Shown: positions 40,085 to 49,017, counted from the stretch's first letter. The stretch: DNA of 64,000 nucleotides from Luteibacter rhizovicinus DSM 16549 (GCF_001887595.1 NZ_CP017480.1:3128001-3192000); one strand, 5' to 3'. Numbers and translations are program-made. The notes: generated from the letters alone by a model not told the origin.

Positions 40085-40420
40085 TCAGTTCGGCTCGACG
40101 GCGAAGTTTCGGATGTAGCAGACGTTGGCATTGATGTCATAGTCAAAGTTGACATTCGCGCCAGAGGCCTTGGCCGAGAGAATCGTGGCCCAAAGGAGCT
40201 TCTCGCGATCGCTGCTCTGTGTCGGATCGAGAGTCAAATTGCCGCTCGTGCAACCTGATCCCGTGTACCAGAGCGTTGGCGTCGTGCCGTTGTAGTTCTG
40301 GAGCAGAATGGCACGTGCGGCGACAACGATATGAGCCGTTGCCATGGCTGAGGCGCTGACGCCAAGACCGAGGACGCAGGACAAGGCCACGAGGCCCTTA
40401 CGGATCGACTTCGAACGCAT
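40085..40420 (-). CDS. Small secreted protein, first gene of the secreted operon
   Basis: A 111-residue protein with a signal peptide (G-L-V-A-L-S-C-V-L-G-L-G-V-S-A-S-A-M-A). The mature part has one Cys pair (S-G-C-T-S, N-V-C-Y-I) and A-K-A-S-G-A-N-V-N-F-D-Y-D, which lines up with the end of the 39220-39525 protein. It lies 10 bp before the middle gene, so the three genes form one operon. Confidence 0.75.
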   Translation of the reverse strand: MRSKSIRKGLVALSCVLGLGVSASAMATAHIVVAARAILLQNYNGTTPTLWYTGSGCTSGNLTLDPTQSSDREKLLWATILSAKASGANVNFDYDINANVCYIRNFAVEPN

Positions 40421-40766
40421 GTGATTCCCCTTGAAGGTTGGCCCTCCGACAACTCGGAGCGCGCGGGGATCATGCCCGGGCAGAATTGGCGGCGTATGTA
40501 GGCGCCCACCCTTTCAGATGTAAGAGATGTCCTACAAAACGCAATAGGATGTTGCCTGCGTGACCGGCATGGACCATGCATGGCGCACGGATGACGGACG
40601 ACCAGGTGTGCAGGTCACGGCTACGTGTGCCCTATAGTCGCCGAGCGTGGGCTAGGGCCGGCCGCATCATGAGCATCATGAACCATGCTGGGGAGGTCCG
40701 CTCTCGGCCTGTAGCAGACCTTTGACGGACATGGATAACCCAGAAGCCAAAGGAGGGTGCAGGCAG
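40421..40766. other. Divergent intergenic region
   Basis: No gene is seen in 346 bp between the secreted operon and the zinc-ribbon gene. It must carry the promoters of both. AGGAGG at 40751-40756 serves the rightward gene. No clear operator or repeat was found. Confidence 0.5.
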
Positions 40767-41066
40767 ATGGTCACGTCAGTCGAATGTTTTCACTGCGGAG
40801 CACCCCATGAGGTCGATGTGCTTCTCGATAGTTGCGCAACCTCATCGACAGAGGCCTCGGCATTACACTTTTCGTGCCCTGAATGCCTGGCGAAATCTCC
40901 CATTGCAGTGCAGGAAGACCGAGTAGCTTGGGCTCGCGAGCTGCCCATCGAATCATGGCTTGCTGTTCCGGGCCTGGAGGTGCGCGCGTTCTCTGGCTTT
41001 ATTCACGTCTGGTACGCAGGCCGGCACTGGGTCATTGCAGACCGTCATATGATCGACACGCATTAG
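40767..41066 (+). CDS. Zinc-ribbon-like hypothetical protein
   Basis: A 99-residue protein starting MVTSVECFHCGAPHEVDVLL. C-F-H-C and F-S-C-P-E-C form a probable zinc ribbon of about 45 residues, followed by a domain ending G-R-H-W-V-I-A-D-R. The start was chosen for AGGAGG 10 bases upstream. Earlier in-frame starts exist. Unknown function. Confidence 0.65.
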   Translation: MVTSVECFHCGAPHEVDVLLDSCATSSTEASALHFSCPECLAKSPIAVQEDRVAWARELPIESWLAVPGLEVRAFSGFIHVWYAGRHWVIADRHMIDTH

Positions 41067-41301
41067 GTCTGCTTCCGACCCGAGGCGGACTCGGTCGCAC
41101 CGGCTTGAGCGGCTTACATTGTCAGGATTTCTACATGTCCGGCAGGGCCATGCGAGGCTGTGCCGACCGATTTGTTCGTCGGGTCGAGCAACGTTAGGAT
41201 CGTCCCGATGCAGTCTGGGCGGCGCGGCAGTCGATGACGTTCTTCGCCGTCACTAGTCGCTTCAGTCCGCGGTAGAATGCGCTTCTTTCAAAGGGATGCC
41301 C

Positions 41302-42501
41302 ATGGAAAAGGACGTAAACGCAGATGGTCTTAGAGGGCTTGCAGCGGCGAACGTCGTTCTCTGCCACCTCCTCATCTCGATTTTTCCGCTCGGGTTTCGC
41401 TTCTTGTGGCCAGGTGCCGGCGTTCCGGGGCCTGTCGGGATGAGCGAGCGGATCATCGCACTCCCTTTGCTATCGAACTTCTGGAACGGCAACTTCCCTG
41501 TCTGCATTTTTTTCGTTCTGAGCGGCTACGTGCTGACGAAGAAGTTCTTTGCAACCGGGGATCTGTCGGACCTGACGACCAAGGCCCTGCGTCGCTACCT
41601 GCGGCTCACCGTGCCGATCATGGGCAGTGTGCTGCTGGCTCTGGCGCTCATGTCGACGGGCGTGGCGACCTCGACAACCGTGGCTTCGATGACCGGCTCG
41701 TCGTGGCTTGCCCAGTTCTGGAATTTCACACCAACGGTTATCGATGCCCTGCAGGAAGCTGCGTATCGGGCGATCCTCACCGGCGATTCGCGCTACGTGA
41801 CGATCCTGTGGACCATGAAGATTGAATTGATCGGGTCGTTCATTGTCTTCGGGTATGCCCCTATCGCCCCGCGTGGCATGCTGGCCGTCCCCCTGTTCGC
41901 GGTGGTGATGCTAGTCATAGCCGCTGTGGTCCCGACCTCGTGGCCTCTCTACGGTGGCTTCCTTGCCGGCGTTCACCTTGCCCGGATGGAGGCGCAGCAG
42001 CCGCGCTGGCGCGTCGCCTTGGCCGTCGCGCTGGCGCTAGTCTTCGGGTCGTACGATTCCTCGCCCGTGTACGCGTGGACGACGTGGTTGTCCCCCGACT
42101 TCTATATGAGAAAGCACCTCTTCAACATCTTGGGCGGCATCGCATTGGTCTACGCGGTGCGTGCCGGATTCGGTGCACGCGTGCTGTCCAGTCGACCGGT
42201 CCAGTACCTCGGCCGAATTTCGTACTCGCTGTATCTCGTCCACTTCCCGCTGCTCCTGACCCTCTTCTGCGGTATCTACCTTGGACTCGTCCGCATGGGA
42301 TGGACGCGGGGCGCCGCCTCGGCGGTGGCAATTCCTGTGACCTTCGTGGTGGCCTGTGCGGTAGCGAGTCTGTTTCAGCGTACGTTCGATACGTGGGGTA
42401 TCGCGCTCAGTCGACGGCTATTCCCCGGACGTCTCCCGCGCGATGTGGAGCGCGATAGAGACGCCCGGGCGTCACCGACAGAACCTTCACTCTCCGCGTA
42501 A
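41302..42501 (+). CDS. Acyltransferase 3 (OafA/YrhL-type) membrane protein
   Basis: A 399-residue protein with about ten membrane segments. The start contains the family motif A-D-G-L-R-G-L-A-A-A-N-V-V-L-C-H, whose His is catalytic, then F-F-V-L-S-G-Y-V-L-T. It would transfer acetyl or other acyl groups to a surface or periplasmic sugar. The second ATG was chosen because AAGGG lies 6 bases upstream. Such genes often modify O-antigen and can block phage adsorption. Confidence 0.9.
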   Translation: MEKDVNADGLRGLAAANVVLCHLLISIFPLGFRFLWPGAGVPGPVGMSERIIALPLLSNFWNGNFPVCIFFVLSGYVLTKKFFATGDLSDLTTKALRRYLRLTVPIMGSVLLALALMSTGVATSTTVASMTGSSWLAQFWNFTPTVIDALQEAAYRAILTGDSRYVTILWTMKIELIGSFIVFGYAPIAPRGMLAVPLFAVVMLVIAAVVPTSWPLYGGFLAGVHLARMEAQQPRWRVALAVALALVFGSYDSSPVYAWTTWLSPDFYMRKHLFNILGGIALVYAVRAGFGARVLSSRPVQYLGRISYSLYLVHFPLLLTLFCGIYLGLVRMGWTRGAASAVAIPVTFVVACAVASLFQRTFDTWGIALSRRLFPGRLPRDVERDRDARASPTEPSLSA

Positions 42502-42581
42502 CAGAGGACAGGTATCGCGCCCTTAACGATGTACACGTAGCCCATACCCTTGCACGGCCATCCAGTCGAAGAAGTAAATCC

Positions 42582-43034
42582 ATGGCAGCGACACCTGATC
42601 AACTACACGGGCTTCTCGCCTATTGCATGGACTTCGCTCACACCATGCTTAAGGACTCTGGAGAGTTTTTTCCGTTCGGCGCGACACTGTCGCCCGATGG
42701 CGACGTGGCCGCTGTCGGGGGATGGGACGGCGACGAGAGGCCCAAAAGCCAGGAAATGTATCAACTGATGGCCGGTGCGTTCCTCGCAGCGGTAGGGGAG
42801 GGGAGAGTCATTGGTGTCGCGCTTGCGGCCGACGTCAACGTTCCGGATCGATACAACTCGCCGGTGAAGGACGCACTTCGCGTGCAACTGGAAGCGCCGG
42901 GCTTTGCTCGCTTCATTTACGTGCCCTACGAACTCCTGGCACCGAGTCTGACGGTCGCCGAGCCCACGTGGGTCATGCATGAGCCCTTCGCAGTGGAGAT
43001 CAAGCCCATCTTCTTTCCGCCGACGGAAGACTGA
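42582..43034 (+). CDS. Hypothetical protein, possibly immunity-like
   Basis: A 150-residue soluble acidic protein (MAATPDQLHGLLAYCMDFAH). D-G-D-V-A-A-V-G-G-W-D-G-D-E-R-P-K-S and V-P-Y-E-L-L-A are the visible features. It has no signal. Small acidic proteins of this kind are common in polymorphic-toxin immunity clusters, but no family is identified. Confidence 0.65.
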   Translation: MAATPDQLHGLLAYCMDFAHTMLKDSGEFFPFGATLSPDGDVAAVGGWDGDERPKSQEMYQLMAGAFLAAVGEGRVIGVALAADVNVPDRYNSPVKDALRVQLEAPGFARFIYVPYELLAPSLTVAEPTWVMHEPFAVEIKPIFFPPTED

Positions 43035-43051
43035 GTTCGATTGGCGGAATA

Positions 43052-43357
43052 TCAGGCCGATAGGACGTCTGGTCCGATCGCACGCAGTGCACCCAACTCC
43101 TGCTCTGAAAATGGGTTGTTGAACAACACCAAGGATTGCAAGCCAGTGATGCTCGCAACCTGCGCGATCACGGCGTGGGACAAGTGGGCGGCGTTGAGCG
43201 CAATCTGTTGGACGCCATGAAGTTCGGTCAATGGCAGAACGTCATGATCGGTCAAGTTTATGTGTGCCATGAAGGCCACCGTAAAAACCTCGGCGTCCCA
43301 GACGTAGACACCACCCCGAAATTCGATGTCGGCGAGTATCTGTTCGTTCGTGTGCAT
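43052..43357 (-). CDS. Small leucine-rich-like protein
   Basis: A 101-residue protein starting MHTNEQILADIEFRGGVYVW. Residues 45-90 (L-T-E-L-H-G-V-Q-Q-I-A-L-N-A-A-H-L, then I-T-G-L-Q-S-L-V-L-F-N-N-P-F-S) form about two leucine-rich-like repeats. It is convergent with the previous gene. Role unknown. Confidence 0.6.
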   Translation of the reverse strand: MHTNEQILADIEFRGGVYVWDAEVFTVAFMAHINLTDHDVLPLTELHGVQQIALNAAHLSHAVIAQVASITGLQSLVLFNNPFSEQELGALRAIGPDVLSA

Positions 43358-43404
43358 GAGGTTCTCCAAAGAAGGTAGTGAAACCGCAGATTCATCCACG
43401 TGCC

Positions 43405-44190
43405 TTACGCGTTTCCCTCCGGCATCACGATCACGAAGTGCCTCGCCGATTCGTACTCGAAACCCGGCGTCCACGGTTGTCGGGAGAGCAAGTCGGTGGC
43501 ATCGGGCCACGGATTGCTATCGAGAAGGACCTCGACCGTTTGTACCTCGTTGTGAAAGCTGGCGACGAACACACCGATCCAGTGGAGGCCTTTCGGCTGC
43601 GTCTGCTCGAACAGTCGACGCAAAGCGGGCCACGCGTGCGTGAGATACGTGTCCAGAAGCGCGGATGATCCCGTCTGCTGGGTAATCACCGCGCCGTCGT
43701 AGGCGGTCCACGTCGCGTCGTTGCCGCTCCAGCGTGTCATGGCGCTCTCGCACTGGCTGCACGTGTGTTCGGTCAACGCGTCGAGAAAGACGTGAAATGC
43801 ACTCAGGAGCATTTTCATGAACGCCTGGTTGGCGGCTATCTGGCGGCCTTCGCCGAAACCGGCGGCAAATGAAGAAACGACGATGCCATCGGTTCGCGGG
43901 CCTTCAGCACGAAGTTCGAGCGCGACGACGTGGTTGCCGGGCGTTGTACTCGGGTGGTCTTCCAACACGAGTAGCAGGCGAAGGTCGCCGGGCAGTACAT
44001 GAGCGCTCCCGTCACGATGCGACGGGACGCCATGCTGGATCAGAGCACGCGCCAGCATATCGTCCGTCGATTCGGTACCGATGGATCCATCATCAGGAGT
44101 TGTCTGCGCCGCAGCGACTGGCGGTGCCGGATCATCCGTCGCCTTCTGGTGCTTGGGGGGCCACCACTTCTTCAGCGTATCGCGGAACAT
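43405..44190 (-). CDS. DUF6348 family protein
   Basis: A 261-residue protein starting MFRDTLKKWWPPKHQKATDD. It has a hydrophilic N-terminal linker and a domain with R-L-L-L-V-L-E-D-H-P, V-V-S-S-F-A-A-G-F-G-E-G and C-S-Q-C. The pattern fits DUF6348, a family of unknown function found near other uncharacterised accessory genes. An upstream Met at 44247 is possible. Confidence 0.6.
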   Translation of the reverse strand: MFRDTLKKWWPPKHQKATDDPAPPVAAAQTTPDDGSIGTESTDDMLARALIQHGVPSHRDGSAHVLPGDLRLLLVLEDHPSTTPGNHVVALELRAEGPRTDGIVVSSFAAGFGEGRQIAANQAFMKMLLSAFHVFLDALTEHTCSQCESAMTRWSGNDATWTAYDGAVITQQTGSSALLDTYLTHAWPALRRLFEQTQPKGLHWIGVFVASFHNEVQTVEVLLDSNPWPDATDLLSRQPWTPGFEYESARHFVIVMPEGNA

Positions 44191-44315
44191 GATCACCCCC
44201 CCTTCAGGGCCTATCGACAGTTCCCCAATCCATAGATACCATCGCAAAAACTTGCTGCCGGTGGCGCTCTATGGGGAGGCGCCGGTCACTTAACGCGCTA
44301 TCTCAAGGAATGATT

Positions 44316-44606
44316 ATGCGTCAGGTACATCTTGCGGCCCTTCTCATGCTCGCGCTAGCCCTCGGAGGGTGTCGCCGGCACTACTCAGAAGCGGAATGCC
44401 AGCAGGTCGTGGGCGCCAGCGAAGCGGTTCTGAAGGTCATGACGGAGTCGGCTTCGCCGCTTTCCTCGTCCGAGCGCGACGACGCGATGAAGCGCTGCCT
44501 GAAGGACGAGCGCCGCGACAAAGCCTTCATCAAGTGCCTCAACAGTGGCAGTGGCTCGGCAGAGGACGCGGCTAAGTGCATACGCGAGCATAACCAGCGT
44601 CATTAA
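44316..44606 (+). CDS. Small lipoprotein
   Basis: A 96-residue protein with a signal (H-L-A-A-L-L-M-L-A-L-A-L) and lipobox L-G-G-C-R. The mature part is helical, with three Cys (S-E-A-E-C, R-C-L-K, I-K-C-L) and a fourth in A-A-K-C-I. Start chosen 6 bases after AAGGA. Function is unknown. Confidence 0.7.
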   Translation: MRQVHLAALLMLALALGGCRRHYSEAECQQVVGASEAVLKVMTESASPLSSSERDDAMKRCLKDERRDKAFIKCLNSGSGSAEDAAKCIREHNQRH

Positions 44607-44617
44607 GGATACCTATC

Positions 44618-45010
44618 GTGATAAATCGCACGCTGGTTTTCATGGGCTTTCTCGCCTTATGTTGGGTCGCGCAGCCCGGCGAAGCCACCGGCGTCGTCTG
44701 GCCCGAATTGCCCAAAGACTGCTTCGTTCATGCTCGTCCTGCCACATCGGCGGACATGAAGAAAGGCTGTGCGGCATTCGCTATCGGTAATGCTGGCACA
44801 TCCGTAGGTACGCCCCTCGATATCAAGATCCCGCAATACGCCTGGCACGTCGACAAAGCGTCCGGAAAGAAGACACCCGTCATCTTGATACAGGCCGAGG
44901 AAAGCTCGGGGATCAAGGCAGTGGGTTATCGGGAGTTGGACTCGCCGCGGCTAGGGGCTGCATTATTGACGGAAATGATCCTGTTGGGCGGCGATAAGCC
45001 CGGGCAGTGA
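44618..45010 (+). CDS. Secreted hypothetical protein
   Basis: A 130-residue protein with GTG start and a signal peptide (L-V-F-M-G-F-L-A-L-C-W-V-A-Q-P-G-E-A). The mature part has one Cys pair (K-D-C-F-V, K-G-C-A-A) and V-I-L-I-Q-A-E-E-S-S-G. It follows the lipoprotein gene by 11 bp and is likely co-transcribed. Confidence 0.7.
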   Translation: MINRTLVFMGFLALCWVAQPGEATGVVWPELPKDCFVHARPATSADMKKGCAAFAIGNAGTSVGTPLDIKIPQYAWHVDKASGKKTPVILIQAEESSGIKAVGYRELDSPRLGAALLTEMILLGGDKPGQ

Positions 45011-45088
45011 TTTCAGGCGCGTCATTCCGTCTCTGAGCTGCGTTAGCCAAGTGCGAAAAGCCGCGCTCACGGCGGGGCTCATTGATGT

Positions 45089-45478
45089 CTACTTGGAATC
45101 TTTAAGACAGGGATAAGACTCGATCAGCGCGTTGGCGACGACATAAGTAGCGCCGACCGATCGTTCGCCTGGCTTCGCATCGATGTGTCCGAGGACCGTT
45201 CGAGCCAGTGCGACATTCGACAGTCCAGCGGGCATGCACGTCGTATCCTTTTTGGCCAGGACGCGCGCGATCATGATGCCATCCCACGCGCCCAGAACGT
45301 AGCCTATGTTCTGGGCCATGGCGAAATCCTTGGCCCTTGTTATCGGCGAAAGTCGGCATTTCTTTGGGACATAACGACGACTCTTCGGCACATTCGCCGC
45401 GTCGTCTCCCTCCGGCACTTGAAACAGCGCCGAACCGGGGTGCAGGCTTGCCAACGCAAGGCAAGAGGCACACTTCAT
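45089..45478 (-). CDS. Rap1a/Tai-like immunity domain protein
   Basis: A 129-residue protein. Its C-terminal 70 residues follow the Rap1a/Tai pattern: G-Y-V-L-G-A-W-D-G, T-C-M-P-A-G-L-S, D-A-K-P-G-E-R-S and A-N-A-L-I-E-S-Y-P-C. Members protect against amidase effectors of type VI secretion. The Cys that usually precedes G-Y-V is replaced by Asn-Ile here. No typical signal peptide is seen at the N-terminus, so the start may be wrong or the protein may have lost it. No amidase effector is seen near. Confidence 0.6.
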   Translation of the reverse strand: MKCASCLALASLHPGSALFQVPEGDDAANVPKSRRYVPKKCRLSPITRAKDFAMAQNIGYVLGAWDGIMIARVLAKKDTTCMPAGLSNVALARTVLGHIDAKPGERSVGATYVVANALIESYPCLKDSK

Positions 45479-45496
45479 TCGGGAGGGAATGGAACG

Positions 45497-46231
45497 ATGA
45501 GCATTTCGGGGCAGCGTTTTCTGATGATCTATTCGGGCGTCCTGACGGCGGTCTTTGTCGTCACGGTGGCCAGCGGTTTTGCCTTGTCACCCAGGGCCAT
45601 GACGCTCGAGCAACTCGACGTGCAACGCATCAACCTGCGCGAGCCAGACGGAACGCTGCGCATGGTGATGAGTAGTGCGGGCACGTCGCCAGGCATCTAC
45701 GTCAAGGGAAAAGAGTTTCCGCATCCGGCAGGGCGAAAGAACGCCGGTCTGCTTTTTCTCAATGCGGAAGGCACGGAAAACGGAGGTCTGAGTTTCGGTG
45801 GAGAGATGGGGCCTGACGGTATCAAGGACTCGAGTGGTCATCTTTCCTTCGACGCCTACGAGCAGGATCAGACCATGGCGCTCGGCTCAAGGCAGCATGG
45901 CCAGCAACGCACGGCATCACTGCAGTTCACTGACTATCCCGATTACTCGATCATGGACCTGATGAAGGTGCTCGAATCGGTAAAGGGCCTGTCGGATGCA
46001 CAGCGCGACGCCAAGGTGGAAGCCTTTTTTAAAGAGCGCGGTCGACCCACGCCTCGCATGATCCTCAATCGCGGCGGCGATAGAGGCAAAGATGACGGCG
46101 TAGCCCTCACGATGGCAGACACGGCGGGTCATCCTCGCATCGTGATGAAAGTAGCCTCGGATGGTTCGCCGTCGTTACAAATGCTCGACGCGAAGGGCAA
46201 GGTGGTCGGACAGATGCTGCCGGCGAACTGA
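45497..46231 (+). CDS. Membrane-anchored hypothetical protein
   Basis: A 244-residue protein (MSISGQRFLMIYSGVLTAVF) with one N-terminal membrane segment and a beta-rich periplasmic part. Repeated blocks contain I-N-L-R-E-P-D-G-T-L-R-M-V-M and G-H-P-R-I-V-M-K-V-A-S-D-G. Proteins with this (V/I)-x-(V/L)-R-E-x-D-G-x-x-R repeat are widespread in bacteria without known role. The start follows GGGAGGGAATGGA. Confidence 0.75.
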   Translation: MSISGQRFLMIYSGVLTAVFVVTVASGFALSPRAMTLEQLDVQRINLREPDGTLRMVMSSAGTSPGIYVKGKEFPHPAGRKNAGLLFLNAEGTENGGLSFGGEMGPDGIKDSSGHLSFDAYEQDQTMALGSRQHGQQRTASLQFTDYPDYSIMDLMKVLESVKGLSDAQRDAKVEAFFKERGRPTPRMILNRGGDRGKDDGVALTMADTAGHPRIVMKVASDGSPSLQMLDAKGKVVGQMLPAN

Positions 46232-46255
46232 CGGACGCGTGGGTGTATTCGACGG

Positions 46256-46666
46256 TCAAGCCGCCGGCACGCCATCCTCGCCCTTGACCGAATGACCGCT
46301 GCGCGCGAGCTCGGCACGGCGCACGTATTCGTCGCGGATCTTGTCCAGCGAAGCCTGGTCGAGGCTTTCGAGATCCATCAGTTCGTCTTTCGCACCCTTC
46401 ATCGCGCTGATGATTTCGTCGAGCTTCAAATGCACGGCGCACGAATCCCGATTCTGCGAACTCTGAATCAGGAAGACCATGAGGAAGGTCACGATGGTGG
46501 TGCCGGTGTTGATCACCAGCTGCCAGGTTTCGCTGTAGTGGAAGAAGGGTCCGCACGCCGCCCACACGGCGACGAGTACCGCCGCGCCGATCGATGCCGA
46601 AGGTGTGCCGGAGGCGCTTGCTGCCCAACTGGCGAGGCGATCGAAAGGTGACTTTGAGTTAGCCAT
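46256..46666 (-). CDS. Low affinity iron permease family protein
   Basis: A 136-residue protein starting MANSKSPFDRLASWAASASG. Two membrane segments follow (residues 22-42 and 48-67), including F-H-Y-S-E-T-W-Q-L-V-I-N-T-G-T-T-I-V-T-F-L-M-V-F-L-I-Q-S-S-Q-N-R-D, the hallmark of the family. The C-terminal D-E-I-I-S-A-M-K-G-A stretch is also typical. The iron transport role comes from a fungal relative and is unproven for bacterial members. Confidence 0.88.
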   Translation of the reverse strand: MANSKSPFDRLASWAASASGTPSASIGAAVLVAVWAACGPFFHYSETWQLVINTGTTIVTFLMVFLIQSSQNRDSCAVHLKLDEIISAMKGAKDELMDLESLDQASLDKIRDEYVRRAELARSGHSVKGEDGVPAA

Positions 46667-46792
46667 CGTGGCGCTTCCGGTGAGTTGAGGATCAACCGGG
46701 AGATCCTCGCTCAATCACCGTGATGTTGCCGTTGCGCGCCGGCGTCCGATACTCGAAACATCTTGCGATTACTGGCTCGTCGCGACGGATCG

Positions 46793-47131
46793 TCAGTCGT
46801 CGAGCGTTTCGTTGCGATGATCTTCGTCCATCCAGCCACGGCGCTTCTGCATGGCCCATTCGATGTCCCGTGCGACGGGTGCGCTGATGTCGGCGCCGCG
46901 TAATAGCTCGGTCAGGACCAGGCGCTTTCCCAGGCCGAGAAACGATGCCTGGTTCTCATACGAACACACACCGAGCCAGTCCAGTTCGATGAGCGCCCCG
47001 CGAAGGTTCGTCCGGCGATTCAGCTGCACGCCGTCGTCGGGTGAGGTGGTACGCAGTTCGCGACGGGGTGTGTGGATCGCCCGGTGCCGATGCGGCGCCA
47101 GGCGGGTGGACGCAGTAGTGAAATTGCCCAT
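46793..47131 (-). CDS. Small protein with degenerate HTH-like end
   Basis: A 112-residue protein starting MGNFTTASTRLAPHRHRAIH. The C-terminal half (R-R-T-N-L-R-G-A-L-I-E-L, then L-T-E-L-L-R-G-A-D-I-S, A-R-D-I-E-W-A-M, R-G-W-M-D) matches the spacing of small CI-type HTH proteins that end in G-W-M-D, but the recognition helix is unclear. Possibly a regulator. Confidence 0.5.
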   Translation of the reverse strand: MGNFTTASTRLAPHRHRAIHTPRRELRTTSPDDGVQLNRRTNLRGALIELDWLGVCSYENQASFLGLGKRLVLTELLRGADISAPVARDIEWAMQKRRGWMDEDHRNETLDD

Positions 47132-47218
47132 GGGCGGAGTCTCCGGAGAGGACGCTTGGCCGCGCGGCGGCCACACGCACGAGTACGCGTGAATCCGCCG
47201 TCGCTCGCTACCGTAGTT

Positions 47219-48580
47219 CTACCTAGTGACGGCTTTTTGTCGCCGGCGCTCGAGAGCTCTTCCTCGCCAATCCATCAATGGGGTGGTGGTCATGCCATGG
47301 ATGAAGATGCTCAGTGCCACGACGGTCAGGGCGATCGTCGCAAGGTCGTCACCGTCGCGGCCCGCCAGGCCGTGGGTCAAGGCATAGGCGAGATAGTTCA
47401 GGCTGCCCAGCCCGCGGATACCGAACCAGCCAAGGAGCAGGCGGCGCTGCCAGGGTAATCCGTCGCGAATGGTCGACAGCCATACGGATGCCGGCCGGAT
47501 GCCCAGGAAGAGAACGAGAGCGACGAGGGCGCCAGCCCAGCTGAAAGCCGGGAGCACGGCGACACCGACGACGAACACCAGCAGGGCGCCGATCAGGCGT
47601 TCGATCGTGTCGCCGAACGAGAGGGCATCCGAGACCACCCAGCCGACGGTCTGCACCGGGTGATCGTTGCCGGCCGTGCTGCGTTCATTGGGTCGGACGA
47701 GCAATTCCGCAGGCTCGGACACGCCTTCCGGGGCGACGTCGTCGCTGTCTGCCGAGTGCCTCCTGGCCACGTGTATTTCGACCCGGCGCAGGCCGACGCC
47801 GGCCGCGAAAGCCGCGAGGAACCCGGATGCGTGCAGCAGTTCGGCGCCCGCATATGCGAGCGCCATGATGCCCAGGGCGAGGAAATCGCTCGGCGCGACG
47901 TCCTGGGTCAGGTGGCGCAGGTGCGTGCCCGCATGACCGATCAGCCAGCCGATGGCGAAGCCGAGCCCGATGCCAGCCAGCCACCCCCAAACCAGTTCGA
48001 CACCCACCCAGTGGGCCCAAAGAGCGGTCCCTGCCTCCCGCGTCGTCATCAAGGTAAGAGCGAGCAAAAGGAAGGGGAGGGCGGTGCCATCGTTGAGCCC
48101 GGCTTCGCCCGAAAGGGCCACCCGGAGGGCATCGTCGTCGCGGGCGTCGTCCACGGAGACGAGGTTGGCGAGCACGGGATCGGTGGGCGACAGGATCGCG
48201 GCGAGGGCGAGCGCGAGCGGCCAGGACCAACCTAGTGCCAGGTGGGTGAACACCGTGACCCCGCCGATGGTCAGGAGCATGGCAGGCACGGCGAGTCGCG
48301 CTGCCGTCTTCCAGGCGGCATGCCGGAAAGGTACGCGCAGCTTGAGCCCGGTGATGAAAAGCGAGACCACCAGCCCGGTCTCGGTCACCGCGCGAAGCCA
48401 GCCCGCGTTGTCGTGATCGAAGGACAAGCGCGCCAGGCCGAGGACGGCGGGACCGACCAGGACGCCCGCCGCGAGATACACCGCAAACGATGTGATTGGC
48501 CCGCGACGTATCACGCCGGCGGCCATGGAGGTGACCACCAGCAGCACGCCGATGAAGAGGATCCACGCGAAGTAACCCAT
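47219..48580 (-). CDS. Cation:proton antiporter (CPA1 family)
   Basis: A 453-residue protein starting MGYFAWILFIGVLLVVTSMA, with about 12 membrane segments. I-L-S-P-T-D-P-V-L-A and S-G-E-A-G-L-N-D-G-T-A-L-P-F are the conserved ion-binding and gating motifs of NhaP-like exchangers. It exchanges Na+ or K+ for H+ across the inner membrane. A hydrophilic loop of about 50 residues (near 300-350) is a local addition. Confidence 0.92.
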   Translation of the reverse strand: MGYFAWILFIGVLLVVTSMAAGVIRRGPITSFAVYLAAGVLVGPAVLGLARLSFDHDNAGWLRAVTETGLVVSLFITGLKLRVPFRHAAWKTAARLAVPAMLLTIGGVTVFTHLALGWSWPLALALAAILSPTDPVLANLVSVDDARDDDALRVALSGEAGLNDGTALPFLLLALTLMTTREAGTALWAHWVGVELVWGWLAGIGLGFAIGWLIGHAGTHLRHLTQDVAPSDFLALGIMALAYAGAELLHASGFLAAFAAGVGLRRVEIHVARRHSADSDDVAPEGVSEPAELLVRPNERSTAGNDHPVQTVGWVVSDALSFGDTIERLIGALLVFVVGVAVLPAFSWAGALVALVLFLGIRPASVWLSTIRDGLPWQRRLLLGWFGIRGLGSLNYLAYALTHGLAGRDGDDLATIALTVVALSIFIHGMTTTPLMDWRGRALERRRQKAVTR

Positions 48581-48627
48581 GCACCGATGCTCGGTGCACG
48601 GCCATGAAACGGGCGCGAAGGCCAGCG

Positions 48628-48858
48628 TTACGGGTGGGTGGCGGCGGACGTCGCGGGCGTGGCGCCCGGCTTGTTCGCGCACGCGGCACGATTCAGCCCG
48701 CGGGTTGCGTCCGTGTCGTCAGAAGTAGCCAGCCGGGCGAGGCAGTCGTCGTAGGTTTCGTGACTGCTCGGTGCATTGAGGGCGAAGTACGCGGCGGCCA
48801 CGGCGATAGCCAGGGCGATCGCAATCCAGGGCGCATAGTCGGCTAGGGTTCGGCGCAT
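48628..48858 (-). CDS. Small membrane protein
   Basis: A 76-residue protein with one N-terminal membrane segment (A-P-W-I-A-I-A-L-A-I-A-V-A-A-A-Y-F) and a Cys pair (D-D-C-L-A, A-A-C-A-N). It lies 47 bp upstream of the antiporter gene on the same strand and may share its transcript. Function unknown. Confidence 0.6.
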   Translation of the reverse strand: MRRTLADYAPWIAIALAIAVAAAYFALNAPSSHETYDDCLARLATSDDTDATRGLNRAACANKPGATPATSAATHP

Positions 48859-49017
48859 CGGAGGAGGGGCGTCAACGTGATAACGGCGCCCATAGTGGCG
48901 GTCGCCGCCCGCCTTGTCGACTTCGACGGCGCGTGAGGACGTCTAGCCCCCGGCTTCACGATCTTCCCATGGCAGCAAGGCGAATCTTGACCTGTCGCAA
49001 AACCGGGGAAACGGCTC

